Shown piece by piece: positions 24,445-32,275 of a stretch of DNA of 45,773 nt. Below the pieces are notes generated by a model. The model saw nothing but the letters and a program-made list of their open reading frames with translations, was not told the origin of the DNA and did not search any database. The position numbers were made by a program, and so were the translations under genes. The stretch lies in contig CAZQIC010000023.1 of assembly GCA_964593555.1 (NCBI GenBank), forward strand, positions 1 through 45,773, in the 5' to 3' direction. Origin of the DNA: CAZQIC01 sp964593555 (GTDB lineage Bacteria; Bacteroidota; Bacteroidia; JAFLBG01). Position 1 is the stretch's first letter; every line of letters begins with the position of its first letter.

Positions 24445-25770
24445 ATGCCGGAAGATAATAACATACAAAAGTTGGAAGTTGAGGACAGGCGTCTCGAAGT
24501 AAGGAGCGAGCCTGTCCAGGAATTACTTGCAAGCACCCCCAGCTGGATAGTCAGGGCGGGGATCACCGTGATATTTGCTATTATAGTGTTGTTACTCTTG
24601 TTGACATGGTTTATAAAATACCCTGATATTGTTTCGTCACAAATTGTAGTTACGGACGCAAATCCTCCGGCGAGTATAATTGCAAGGGCTGGTGGTAAAA
24701 TTGAAGAGTTCAATGTAACTGCAAACCAGCTGGTGAAAAAAGGGGATTATCTGGGATATATTCAGAATGTAGCAAGCATTACGGATGTAGTTAAATTAAA
24801 AATTCAGCTGGAGGATTTTTTACCTGTGCTGGAGAAGCCACAGCTTTATTCAACTGTTCATATTGATACTAACCTTTCTTTAGGCGAACTGCAAACAGAG
24901 CATTCTAATTTTCTTCGTTTTTATTTCGAGAGTGTTGATATGTATGCGAATGATTATTACAATCAGAAAATCGCAGCGATCCAGAATCAAATTAGTATTT
25001 ATTATACGATCAATGAAAAGCTTGCCAATCAAAAAAATATTTTGGCGGAAGATTTTGGTGTGACCGAAAAATTATATGATAAGGATCAACAGCTATATAA
25101 AAACAAGGCGGTAAGCGAGGTGGAATTTTTAAATAGACAATCCGGCTTTTTTCAGAAAAAATCTTCTTTTGAAGGTGTGGCCATAAGTCTTATCAATAAT
25201 AATCTCCAGTTGGCCGAATACAGAAAAACTATTCTTGATCTGAGGCAGCAGGAAATGGAAACAAAGAGAAATCTTCTTATTTCTATTCGCGATGCGTATC
25301 ACAGATTATACAGCCAGATTGAGATATGGGAGCAGAATTATGTTTTTGTAGCACCTAAAGACGGGCGGGCTTCCTTCTTTAAATTCTGGAGCAAGGATCA
25401 AAATGTTAATCCTAATGAGGAGATCATGACCATTGTTGGGGACTCGAGCAGGCTTGTAGGTAAATTGTTATTGCCTGCAATGGGGTCAGGGAAAGTGAAA
25501 GTAGGGCAGACTGTTCGTGTGAAATTTGATGGTTATTCTCATACAGAGTACGGAGTAGTAGAGGGAACAGTTGTTTCTATTTCTCCGATACCACGCAATG
25601 GCCAATACTCAATTGATGTGGAGTTTCCTGATGGTTTATACACTTCGTATAGAAAGCAGTTGGCATACAAACAAGAGATGCAGGGTACAGCGGATATTAT
25701 TACCGATGACCTGCGTTTGTTCCAGCGTATATTTAATCAGATACGGTCGTTGTTGGATAATTTGAAATAG
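24445..25770 (+). CDS. HlyD-family membrane fusion protein
   Basis: It is the periplasmic adaptor partner of the upstream C39 ABC exporter. The 441-residue protein has a cytoplasmic N-terminus, one membrane segment (GITVIFAIIVLLLLLTWFIK, about residues 38-57), and a biotinyl/lipoyl-like half with GGKIEEFNVTANQLVKKGDY. A long coiled coil follows (about 105-290), then the second half with VAPKDGRASFFKFW and a beta-barrel domain with MGSGKVKVGQTVRVKFDGYS. The outer-membrane channel is not encoded nearby. The first residues (KLEVEDRRLEVRSEP) are encoded by a short degenerate repeat plus an inverted repeat, so this tail is probably dispensable. Confidence 0.93.
   Translation: MPEDNNIQKLEVEDRRLEVRSEPVQELLASTPSWIVRAGITVIFAIIVLLLLLTWFIKYPDIVSSQIVVTDANPPASIIARAGGKIEEFNVTANQLVKKGDYLGYIQNVASITDVVKLKIQLEDFLPVLEKPQLYSTVHIDTNLSLGELQTEHSNFLRFYFESVDMYANDYYNQKIAAIQNQISIYYTINEKLANQKNILAEDFGVTEKLYDKDQQLYKNKAVSEVEFLNRQSGFFQKKSSFEGVAISLINNNLQLAEYRKTILDLRQQEMETKRNLLISIRDAYHRLYSQIEIWEQNYVFVAPKDGRASFFKFWSKDQNVNPNEEIMTIVGDSSRLVGKLLLPAMGSGKVKVGQTVRVKFDGYSHTEYGVVEGTVVSISPIPRNGQYSIDVEFPDGLYTSYRKQLAYKQEMQGTADIITDDLRLFQRIFNQIRSLLDNLK
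24471..24517. repeat. Repeat-derived DNA encoding the HlyD N-terminal tail
   Basis: The stretch contains direct repeats of the GGAAGTTGAGG/CTCGAAGTAAGG type and an 8-base inverted repeat, GGACAGGC at 24483-24490 with GCCTGTCC at 24510-24517. It resembles the intergenic element at 4976-5024. It lies inside the coding sequence. Confidence 0.45.
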
Positions 25771-25783
25771 TCGCCCCACAAAA

Positions 25784-26116
25784 TCAGTCTTCCACGTGTA
25801 GCATATGAAGCAGCCTATGCGCAATCGGAGAAAAGAAGATTGCGACTGTACTGAGGAAAACAATACCACTGAACAAGGCATAAAACGATGCAAATAATTT
25901 TGCTGAACTCGTCACCATTGGATTCACCGGCCCCATACCCGTAAGTATCATAGAAGCATTGTAAAAGCTATCTATCCAGGAAAGCCCTCCATAATATTCG
26001 TAACCCAACGTTCCTATCAAAACGGAAAAAATAATTAATGATAGTGCGATTACGGTAAAGCGTACTTGTCGTATCGCAAATTCTTTTGTAGGGAGGATGT
26101 TTTTATTGTGTTTCAT
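25784..26116 (-). CDS. Small membrane protein resembling a two-helix K+ channel pore
   Basis: The 110-residue protein has one membrane helix (RFTVIALSLIIFSVLIGTLG), then SWIDSFYNASMILTGMGPVN, then a second helix (KLFASFYALFSGIVFLSTVA). This is the helix, pore helix, filter, helix order of two-helix ion channel (Ion_trans_2) proteins, but the filter reads TGMGPV in place of TVGYGD. Filter function is therefore doubtful; it may be a related membrane family without K+ selectivity. There is no cytoplasmic ligand domain. It is convergent with the HlyD gene with only 13 bases between them. Confidence 0.65.
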   Translation of the reverse strand: MKHNKNILPTKEFAIRQVRFTVIALSLIIFSVLIGTLGYEYYGGLSWIDSFYNASMILTGMGPVNPMVTSSAKLFASFYALFSGIVFLSTVAIFFSPIAHRLLHMLHVED

Positions 26117-26212
26117 GAATGCTTTATTCTGATCTGTTCTTTTTCATTTAGCATAAATTCACAACCCGAAATATTTCTTCCAACTTCTAACTCCCCACTT
26201 CGAACTTCTTCA

Positions 26213-27481
26213 TCACGTCTTCTGTTTTTTCTTCTTAGCTGCAGGAAATAATATATTATTAAGTATTAATCTGTAGCCCGGAGAATTTGGGTGCAGACTA
26301 AGATCAGTAGGAGGATCCTCCACGCGGTGCTGGTAATCTTCCGGATCATGGCCACTGTAAAAAGTAAACGTTCCTTTTCCGAATTCGCCATGGATATAGC
26401 GCGCTTCATTTGCTGCTTTGTTCTCTCCTAATATTAATACGTTGGATTTGATAAAACTTTTTTCAAATGCAACCGTTTGTCCCCAAAAACCTTTGATCAG
26501 TGTTTCGTGGTTCTGACAAAGCATAGTAGGAACGGGATCCCATTTCGCTGAGAACTCAAACAATGTGAATTTATCATTCTCTTTTGTGATACCGTGTTTT
26601 GCACTTCTTGAATTATATGTATCAATATTTGATTTTGCATACTCATAAGGATTAGCGCTCGCCGTAAATTTTTGGAAAGCAAATGTTTTTGTAAAATCTA
26701 ATTTTGAATTCATGTTTGGATCGGCTCCATCACCATCAAACATGCTTTCACAAATATCAACTCCTTCTGCCGCCAATGCTATATCATACGAATCGGGTGC
26801 AGAGCACATAGCAAATAAAAATCCTCCGCCTGTTGTAAAGTCTCTTATCTTTTTTGCTACCGCCAGTTTCATTTCCGATACTTTATTAAAACCTAATTGT
26901 CTTGCACTGGCTTCTAACACCCTTACCTGTTCCTGGTACCATCCGGCATTGTGATATGCAGAGTAAAATCTTCCGTATTGCCCGGTAAAATCTTCATGAT
27001 GTAAATGCAGCCAATCGTATTGCAATAGCTTATCACCTATGATTTCTTCATCGTAAATAACTTCATAAGGAATTTCTGCATAGGTAAGTACCAATGTTAC
27101 CGCATCATCCCAGGGTTGTTTTGTTTTTGGTGAGTATACTGCAACTTTGGGAGCCTTCTCCAGTTTCACATCATCCATGTTCACTTCCGGGTTGGAAATC
27201 TCCGAAAGTATAGCGTTTGCTTTTGCATCGGCTATTACTTCAAACGTAACACCTCGTATTAAACATTCTTTTTCAAATTCTTTTGTGTAAGGGAACATAA
27301 AGCTGCCGCCCCTGTAATTGAGCAACCAATGGGCTTCCACTTCATTATTTATTACCCAATAAGTAATGCCATAAGCTTTTAAATGATTTTTCTGTGTCTC
27401 ATCCATCGGTAACAGGATACTCGTGGCCCTAGAGACAAAAAAACTACTGATGAAAAATACAAATAACAGCTTAAAGCGCAT
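26213..27481 (-). CDS. Periplasmic protein with GATase-1-like core (often mislabelled asparagine synthetase B)
   Basis: The 422-residue protein has a signal peptide (MRFKLLFVFFISSFFVSRAT) and the start LLPMDETQKNHLKAYGITYW shared by a Bacteroidota family usually named asparagine synthetase B. It has neither an N-terminal Cys glutaminase nor an SGGxDS ATP-pyrophosphatase motif, so that name is wrong for it. The middle contains TTGGGFLFAMCSAPDSYDIA, like the nucleophile elbow of class-I glutamine amidotransferase/ThuA folds, and YGRFYSAYHNAGWYQEQVR. The end has GTFTFYSGHDPEDYQHR, a Gly-His-Asp-Pro site. The function is unknown. Confidence 0.7.
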   Translation of the reverse strand: MRFKLLFVFFISSFFVSRATSILLPMDETQKNHLKAYGITYWVINNEVEAHWLLNYRGGSFMFPYTKEFEKECLIRGVTFEVIADAKANAILSEISNPEVNMDDVKLEKAPKVAVYSPKTKQPWDDAVTLVLTYAEIPYEVIYDEEIIGDKLLQYDWLHLHHEDFTGQYGRFYSAYHNAGWYQEQVRVLEASARQLGFNKVSEMKLAVAKKIRDFTTGGGFLFAMCSAPDSYDIALAAEGVDICESMFDGDGADPNMNSKLDFTKTFAFQKFTASANPYEYAKSNIDTYNSRSAKHGITKENDKFTLFEFSAKWDPVPTMLCQNHETLIKGFWGQTVAFEKSFIKSNVLILGENKAANEARYIHGEFGKGTFTFYSGHDPEDYQHRVEDPPTDLSLHPNSPGYRLILNNILFPAAKKKKQKT

Positions 27482-27553
27482 ACACTAATTTACGGCTTTA
27501 TAAGGAGATTATTGTGTTAATAATTCTTAAAAAAGAATACGTGGTTTATTTCG

Positions 27554-27612
27554 CGCAGAGGCGCAGAGCTCGCGGAGTCCTAAGTTTTCTCTGCGTTCTT
27601 TGCGTCTCTGCG
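27554..27612. repeat. Dispersed palindromic repeat
   Basis: CGCAGAGGCGCAGAG at 27554-27568 pairs at most positions with CTTTGCGTCTCTGCG at 27598-27612. This kind of CGCAGAG-rich hairpin is widespread between genes of Bacteroidota. Here it fills the gap between dnaB and the gene downstream and may end the dnaB transcript. Confidence 0.6.
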
Positions 27613-27622
27613 AGAGAAAAAA

Positions 27623-29155
27623 TTAAAACGGAGGAATGTCCTCTTCAATATCATTCATCTTAGATCCGCGAATGATCGTATTTCCAAAATCATCAGAAGG
27701 TGTTAAGCCTTGTGAAGGATTATATCCTTTATCGCCATTGTTTGGTGCAGAATCCAAATCAACGAATTTAGCGAGCCTGTCTATAAAGCGAAGTGGAACA
27801 TTTTCAAGTGGACCGTTACGGTGTTTTGCAATAATAATCTCTGCTACATCTGGCGGCATATCCGGATCGCTTCCATCCATTCCGTAATAATTAGGACGGT
27901 AAATAAATGTTACCATATCCGCATCCTGCTCTATAGCACCCGATTCCCTAAGGTCGGAGAGCTGAGGCCTTTTATCGCCGCCTCGCGTTTCCACCGCACG
28001 ACTCAACTGTGAAAGTGCAATTACAGGAACGTTCAATTCTTTAGCCAAACTTTTTAATGACCTGGAAATAGTACTGATCTCCTGCTCACGATTTCCCCTA
28101 TTATCACCACCTGCAGTCATCAATTGTAAATAATCGATGATGATCAGTTCAACACCATGATTTTCTTTTAACCTTCTTGCTTTCGCTCTTAATTCGAATA
28201 TAGATAGGGCAGGAGTATCATCAATAAACAATGGCGCTTCGGAAAGCCTGCCGATCTTAGCGTTGAGCTGCTGGAACTCATGCTCTTCCAATTGTCCTTT
28301 TCTTAATTTATCTGAAGAGAGTTCTGTTTCACTAGCAATGAGCCTGTTCACCAATTGTAATGACGACATCTCCAATGAAAAAACAGCAACAGGTCTTTTA
28401 AAGTCGACCGCTGCATTGCGCGCAACCGTTAATACAAAGGCTGTTTTACCCATACCGGGGCGAGCAGCCATAATAATAAGATCGGATTTTTGCCAGCCCG
28501 CTGTAACGCGGTCAAGCGCGGTAAAACCAGATTGTACTCCGGAAATCCCGGTATCATTGGCACGTGCGATCTCAATTTGTTTGATCGCCTGCCCGATAAG
28601 GGAACTCATTTTATCGTAGTCCTTACGGATATTGCCTTGTACAATGGCGTAAAGATTTTTCTCTGCTGTATCTAACAGGTCAAATACATCTGATGTGTCT
28701 TCGTATGCATTGCGAATTACTTCGGTAGACATACGTATCAATTCACGCTGAATAAATTTCTGAACGATAATACGTGCATGGTATTCAACGTGTGCTGCTG
28801 ATGCAACACGATTAGTAAGTTGTGTAATATAATAAGGCCCGCCAACCAGGTCAAGTTCTCCGCTTTGCTTTAATTCATTGGTAACAGTTAAAATATCTAC
28901 AGGCTGCGATTTACTAAACAACCTTCTTATGGCATCAAAAATGCGATGGTGCTCTTCTTTATAAAAACTTTCGGGCTGCAGAATATCAATTACATTGGTA
29001 AGCGCATCTTTCTCCAGCATTATGGCTCCCAGCACTGCTTCTTCAAGATCAACTGCTTGTGGCTGTAATTTCCCATGTTCGGCCAACTGACCCACTGTAC
29101 TCACTCTTGCCCTTCTTTTCGCGGCATCTTTTAATCTTGCATCATTATCACTCAT
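27623..29155 (-). CDS. dnaB: Replicative DNA helicase DnaB
   Basis: This is the hexameric helicase that unwinds DNA at the replication fork and binds primase. The N-terminal domain has LEEAVLGAIMLEKDALTNVI. The RecA-like domain has Walker A AARPGMGKTAF (about residues 228-238), VAVFSLEMSSLQLVNRL (H1a), Walker B ELIIIDYLQLM, and a late VPVIALSQLSRAVE followed by LRESGAIEQDADMV. The start at 29155 (MSDNDARLKDAAKRR) is preferred; an ATG seven codons upstream is in frame. The length of about 510 residues fits the family, and there is no intein. On the minus strand TATCTTTG lies at 29160-29167, almost touching this start. Confidence 0.97.
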   Translation of the reverse strand: MSDNDARLKDAAKRRARVSTVGQLAEHGKLQPQAVDLEEAVLGAIMLEKDALTNVIDILQPESFYKEEHHRIFDAIRRLFSKSQPVDILTVTNELKQSGELDLVGGPYYITQLTNRVASAAHVEYHARIIVQKFIQRELIRMSTEVIRNAYEDTSDVFDLLDTAEKNLYAIVQGNIRKDYDKMSSLIGQAIKQIEIARANDTGISGVQSGFTALDRVTAGWQKSDLIIMAARPGMGKTAFVLTVARNAAVDFKRPVAVFSLEMSSLQLVNRLIASETELSSDKLRKGQLEEHEFQQLNAKIGRLSEAPLFIDDTPALSIFELRAKARRLKENHGVELIIIDYLQLMTAGGDNRGNREQEISTISRSLKSLAKELNVPVIALSQLSRAVETRGGDKRPQLSDLRESGAIEQDADMVTFIYRPNYYGMDGSDPDMPPDVAEIIIAKHRNGPLENVPLRFIDRLAKFVDLDSAPNNGDKGYNPSQGLTPSDDFGNTIIRGSKMNDIEEDIPPF

Positions 29156-29247
29156 GCTGCAAAGATACTCAAACAAAATCGCGCTTTGGGGCTATGCTTA
29201 TGAACAATAATAAGGGTTTTGCGGGTATACTTAAAGTATTACTTTAA

Positions 29248-29277
29248 TTGGATGAACCCGCTTTTATTGTAGATTTG
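29248..29277 (+). promoter_or_regulatory. Bacteroidota-type promoter of the lipoprotein gene
   Basis: TTG at 29248-29250 and TAGATTTG at 29270-29277 are 19 bases apart, matching the TTG-N17-23-TAnnTTTG consensus. Transcription should start near 29283, giving a leader of about 16 bases before the ATG at 29299. Confidence 0.65.
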
Positions 29278-29298
29278 ATTTGGTTAACAAGATATTAA

Positions 29299-30600
29299 AT
29301 GACTAGTAACAGGCTGCTGTTTATATCGGTGCTTTTGATAAGTTGTCTTTTTTCCTGCAAAAAAGACAAGAGCGATGACGTTGATCCTGTTATTACAATA
29401 AGTACACCCACCGATGGTCAGGCATTTAACGTGTTGGATTTTATTACGGTCAGCGCAGATGTAAGCGACGATCAGCAACTCTCTTCTATTTCCGTTTGTG
29501 TATTAGATGATCACTATATGCCTGTACAAAATGCAGTCGAAGTAACTGTGGGCAGTAAAAAGAGTATGACTTTTACGAAATCCTATCAGTTATACGATAT
29601 ACGTTTAGAATCGGGAATTTATTTTATCTGGGTTGCCGCATCAGATGGGAAAAATATAGCCAATGCATACCAACGCATTGATGTTACCGCCGTACCTAAA
29701 AAATTAAAAGGTATTTATGCTCTTGCAAAATCGTCGTCTGTTTATACCAGCGTAACTAAAATAGACAGTGCCTACAATGTTATTCCAATAGGGAACTATA
29801 TTTCTGATTACGGCGGTTCATCTATTTCTGCATACGAACAGTCATTGTTTTTTAGTGGATACAATACCGGTGATACAAAGGCAATTGATGTTGAAAACGG
29901 TTCTGTAAAATGGGCAGTTCCATATCCGCTTGGGCCAGCGCCGCATTGCCAGGATAATTATTATGCCAACAGGATAACATATGTCTCTTATCGTTCGGGA
30001 GCCATAAGCGGTTATAATGAAAGCGCAATCAATTATTTTTCTGCTAGTGCGGTAAGTGGCTATTATCCGGAGAAAATTTTCAGGCACAATACTTATATGT
30101 TAAGTGAACAAAGATCATTGACAACCGGTATACCACAACTGGTGGTGTATTTGTCGACCGGTGTTGCAATACAACAGCAAAGTTTAGCGCAGGATGTTGT
30201 TGCCATGTTTAAAAGAACAAATAACGAAACATTTGTATTTGGGAACGATGCCACAAACCACAGTGCAATGGAGATTTATGATATAAGTGGAAATTCTTTT
30301 TGGTCACCGCATGCCATGCCTGCAAATAAATTGTTGTCGGTGGAGCAGGTAGATACTAATACGTACATTTTAGGTTTCGATAATAATACCATTTACAAAT
30401 ACACGTATCATAATAATTCTTTACTGAGTTATTTAACAGGCGTAAAACCGGTTTGTATGCGCTATAACGAAGTTGATAATGAAATGATCATCGCGGATGA
30501 TACCAAGGTATGGTGTTATGATTTTCCTTCTGTTACGTTTAAAAATTCCGCATCGCTGAGCGACAGTATTCGCAGTATACAATTGTTGTACAACAGGTAG
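29299..30600 (+). CDS. Lipoprotein with Ig-like domain, unknown function
   Basis: The 433-residue protein starts MTSNRLLFISVLLISCLFSC with a lipobox Cys at residue 20, followed by the charged linker KKDKSDDVDP. An Ig-like domain follows (about residues 30-130: ITISTPTDGQAFNVLDFITV, SADVSDDQQLSSISVCVLDD), then a beta-propeller-like C-terminal part with repeated strands (for example FVFGNDATNHSAMEIYDISG and YILGFDNNTIYKYTYHNNS). It is probably an outer-membrane-anchored lipoprotein facing the surface. It is transcribed alone, divergently from dnaB. Its 3' end borders the cassette region. Confidence 0.75.
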   Translation: MTSNRLLFISVLLISCLFSCKKDKSDDVDPVITISTPTDGQAFNVLDFITVSADVSDDQQLSSISVCVLDDHYMPVQNAVEVTVGSKKSMTFTKSYQLYDIRLESGIYFIWVAASDGKNIANAYQRIDVTAVPKKLKGIYALAKSSSVYTSVTKIDSAYNVIPIGNYISDYGGSSISAYEQSLFFSGYNTGDTKAIDVENGSVKWAVPYPLGPAPHCQDNYYANRITYVSYRSGAISGYNESAINYFSASAVSGYYPEKIFRHNTYMLSEQRSLTTGIPQLVVYLSTGVAIQQQSLAQDVVAMFKRTNNETFVFGNDATNHSAMEIYDISGNSFWSPHAMPANKLLSVEQVDTNTYILGFDNNTIYKYTYHNNSLLSYLTGVKPVCMRYNEVDNEMIIADDTKVWCYDFPSVTFKNSASLSDSIRSIQLLYNR

Positions 30601-30667
30601 GTTTCTAAAATGAAGTAAATTCTATCCGGTAAAACTCAGATTAAAAATTTATAAAGAGTTTTTGCAA

Positions 30668-30903
30668 TGTACTAACGGTTTGCGGCTAAAATCAGGCGGG
30701 CTTAAAATGCACGTCTGCGTCAACCGCTATAATGTAAACCCGCCCGACCGCTGACGCTAGTCAGGCGGGCGGGTTAAATGTACAAAAGTTAATTTAGGCT
30801 TGCCAACACAACTTGCCATGAGCTTGTCGAAGGGATTTTCTGCCTTATAAATTGCAAGCCGCCTGCTCTTCAGCCCGCTTGATTTTAACCACTGTTACCC
30901 ACC
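30668..30903 (-). repeat. attC-like site A, recombination site of the TA cassette
   Basis: On the minus strand the site begins GGTGGGTAAC (30903 down to 30894), which is exactly complementary to the first 10 bases of the toxin-antitoxin cassette (GTTACCCACC, 31522 down to 31513). It ends with GTTAGTACA (30676-30668). Long arms at 30686-30702 and 30872-30888 pair over 15 of 17 positions. The AAC and GTT cores at the ends, the large imperfect palindrome and the position after the cassette genes are those of an integron attC. Compared with site B, site A carries two insertions (about 30738-30772 and 30810-30834). Confidence 0.75.
30738..30775. repeat. Small hairpin element inserted in attC-like site A
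   Basis: ACCCGCCCGAC and GTCAGGCGGGCGGGT form a GC-rich stem around CGCTGACGCTA. Site B has only a short TAAATTAAATG junction at this point. The hairpin is therefore an insertion into a formerly simpler site. Confidence 0.6.
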
Positions 30904-30920
30904 GTTATTTTAATATGTTT

Positions 30921-31196
30921 TTAGAAGTCTTGACGACCGACAATTGTCATTATCTCAACAACATCCCTGTTAACCCTATAGTATATGCTGTCAGACCCAC
31001 AGACACATCTACGGTACCCTTTTCTAATAAACTCAACTGATTCAAAAGATAATGGTTGTTTGGCAATAATGTCAAAGTACTCGAAGAAGGTATTGAAATA
31101 TTTGTCCGCTTGTTTTAGTCCAAACTGCCGAACTCCATAATGATGAATTCTTATTAAGTCCTGTTCAGCGACTTTACTCAATCGATACTTAGCCAT
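30921..31196 (-). CDS. RelE/ParE-type toxin
   Basis: The 91-residue protein shows the ParE/RelE superfamily pattern: MAKYRLSKVAEQDLIRIHHY with a conserved strand and helix, GVRQFGLKQADKYFNTFFE, then the end RKGYRRCVCGSDSIYYRV and VVEIMTIVGRQDF. ParE members poison DNA gyrase and RelE members cut mRNA; the sequence (DLIRIHHYGVRQFG, GRQD end) favours the ParE branch. Its start overlaps the antitoxin gene by 8 bases, the usual antitoxin-first order. The pair fills one attC-bounded cassette and may stabilise it. Confidence 0.88.
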   Translation of the reverse strand: MAKYRLSKVAEQDLIRIHHYGVRQFGLKQADKYFNTFFEYFDIIAKQPLSFESVEFIRKGYRRCVCGSDSIYYRVNRDVVEIMTIVGRQDF

Positions 31197-31428
31197 TCAA
31201 TAAAGACTTTGATTGAGCAAGAATGTCCTTCTTAGATTTTGAAGTAAAGCCGCTTTTTTCAGCTTTTTTTAATCTCATTCTAATAAGATCAATCTCTTTT
31301 TCTTGATGTCTTGCTTGTCTAACAAGGGCATTTACTAATTCACTCTTACTAGTATATTCTTTGTTGTTAATTTGAGCCTTTAGCCAATCGTCATTAGGCT
31401 CAGTAAAAGATATGCTCTGTCTTGCCAT
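31189..31428 (-). CDS. ParD-type antitoxin
   Basis: The 79-residue product from the start at 31428 (MARQSISFTEPNDDWLKAQI) has the ribbon-helix-helix N-terminus of ParD antitoxins with TEPNDDWLKAQINNKEYTSK, then SELVNALVRQARHQE. The C-terminal part is Lys-rich and probably unstructured until it binds the toxin. An upstream in-frame ATG at 31461 lies in the promoter region and is not used in my view. It should repress its own operon through the palindrome at 31443-31460. Confidence 0.88.
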   Translation of the reverse strand: MARQSISFTEPNDDWLKAQINNKEYTSKSELVNALVRQARHQEKEIDLIRMRLKKAEKSGFTSKSKKDILAQSKSLLNG

Positions 31429-31442
31429 GGTATAAAAATTAA

Positions 31443-31460
31443 TGGTGCAATAATGCACCA
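31443..31460. promoter_or_regulatory. Palindromic operator before the TA operon
   Basis: TGGTGCA and TGCACCA arms are separated by ATAA. The site starts 14 bases upstream of the antitoxin ATG and touches the -7 promoter element (31459-31466), so a ribbon-helix-helix antitoxin bound here would block transcription start. Confidence 0.7.
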
Positions 31461-31491
31461 AATTTACTTATTATTACGGAAAGAAGCAAAA
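31459..31491 (-). promoter_or_regulatory. Promoter of the TA cassette
   Basis: On the minus strand TTTTG (31491-31487) and TAAATTTG (31466-31459) are 20 bases apart, matching TTG-N17-23-TAnnTTTG. The promoter lies inside the cassette, as is usual for toxin-antitoxin cassettes. Confidence 0.7.
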
Positions 31492-31512
31492 TTTGTTTCA
31501 GGAGTTTGTAAT

Positions 31513-31690
31513 GGTGGGTAACGTTTTGCGGCTAAAATCAGGCGGGCTTAAAATGCACGTCTGTGTCTACCGCTATAATGTAAATTAAATGTACAAAAGT
31601 TTAATGAGGCTTGCCAACACAAATTTCTGCCTTAAAAATTGCAAGCCGCCTGCTCGTCAGCCCGCTTGATTTTAGGTGCTGTTATAGCCA
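31513..31690 (-). repeat. attC-like site B, recombination site of the lipoprotein cassette
   Basis: On the minus strand it begins TGGCTATAAC (31690-31681), complementary to the first 10 bases of the lipoprotein cassette (GTTATAGCCA, 32285-32276), and ends GTTACCCACC. Arms CTAAAATCAGGCGGGCT (31532-31548) and AGCCCGCTTGATTTTAG (31659-31675) pair at 16 of 17 positions. An inner GGCTTGC/GCAAGCC pair is also present. It shares most of its sequence with site A, as attC sites of one array commonly do. Confidence 0.78.
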
Positions 31691-31701
31691 GTTTGAGTTA
31701 C

Positions 31702-32265
31702 TCACTCGCTTATTAAGTCTTCCCATGTCTTGGTAGGGTCTATTTCCTTGCTCTTAAGAACAGTTATTACGTCAATCTTCAATAGGTCTGTAGTGAGTTC
31801 TTTTATTTTATATTTGATTTTCCACCAATACCAGTAGTCAGCTATTTTTAAACCCTTAAGTTCCAGTGTCAATTCGTCACCATCCATTTTCCAAGTTCCT
31901 TCTTTTAATGTAAATGCACCAACTGGGCAATCGCCAAAGTCCTCGGCAACATATTTAACTGTTCCGTTCTCTTGAAAAATGAATACAAAGTCTTTTTCTT
32001 CAGTTCGCTTAAATTCTAAATTGCTTTCAGGAAACCAACCTTCCCCCGGAATTAAATCCCAGTTACTCGCTATTTTTTTTACCTTCCTTGTTGTGCTTTG
32101 ATTACTCAGTGTGTCTTTATTCAAATTTGAATTGGTTGAGTTGTCTATTCTGTTGTTGTAAATGGAATTTGTGTCTACCAGATTTTTGTTTTGGTCTATT
32201 GTGTTTGGTCTCTCATCACACGAAAAAAGCGCCAATAAAAAAACAATAATTATTAAATGTTTCAT
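31702..32265 (-). CDS. Cassette-borne lipoprotein, lipocalin-like
   Basis: I chose the start at 32265 (MKHLIIIVFLLALFSC, lipobox Cys16), which is 20 bases inside the cassette boundary; the longer ORF start at 32301 would lie outside the cassette. The 187-residue product has a Ser/Asn/Thr-rich linker, then a beta-rich domain with DLIPGEGWFPESNLEFKRTE, VFIFQENGTVKYVAED and EGTWKMDGDELTLELKGLK, like lipocalin-type fold proteins. It has no promoter of its own that I can see. It is an orphan of the kind common in integron cassettes. Confidence 0.75.
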   Translation of the reverse strand: MKHLIIIVFLLALFSCDERPNTIDQNKNLVDTNSIYNNRIDNSTNSNLNKDTLSNQSTTRKVKKIASNWDLIPGEGWFPESNLEFKRTEEKDFVFIFQENGTVKYVAEDFGDCPVGAFTLKEGTWKMDGDELTLELKGLKIADYWYWWKIKYKIKELTTDLLKIDVITVLKSKEIDPTKTWEDLISE

Positions 32266-32275
32266 GTCTGCAAAT

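Noticed and set aside
26213..27481. Asparagine synthetase B
   Set aside because: Proteins of this family often carry that name, but there is a signal peptide and neither a Cys glutaminase N-terminus nor an ATP-pyrophosphatase motif.
30668..31690. Transposon or MITE with terminal repeats around the TA genes
   Set aside because: The two flanking copies are direct repeats that are each internally palindromic, no target-site duplication is seen, and the cassette-end complementarity fits integron cassettes better.
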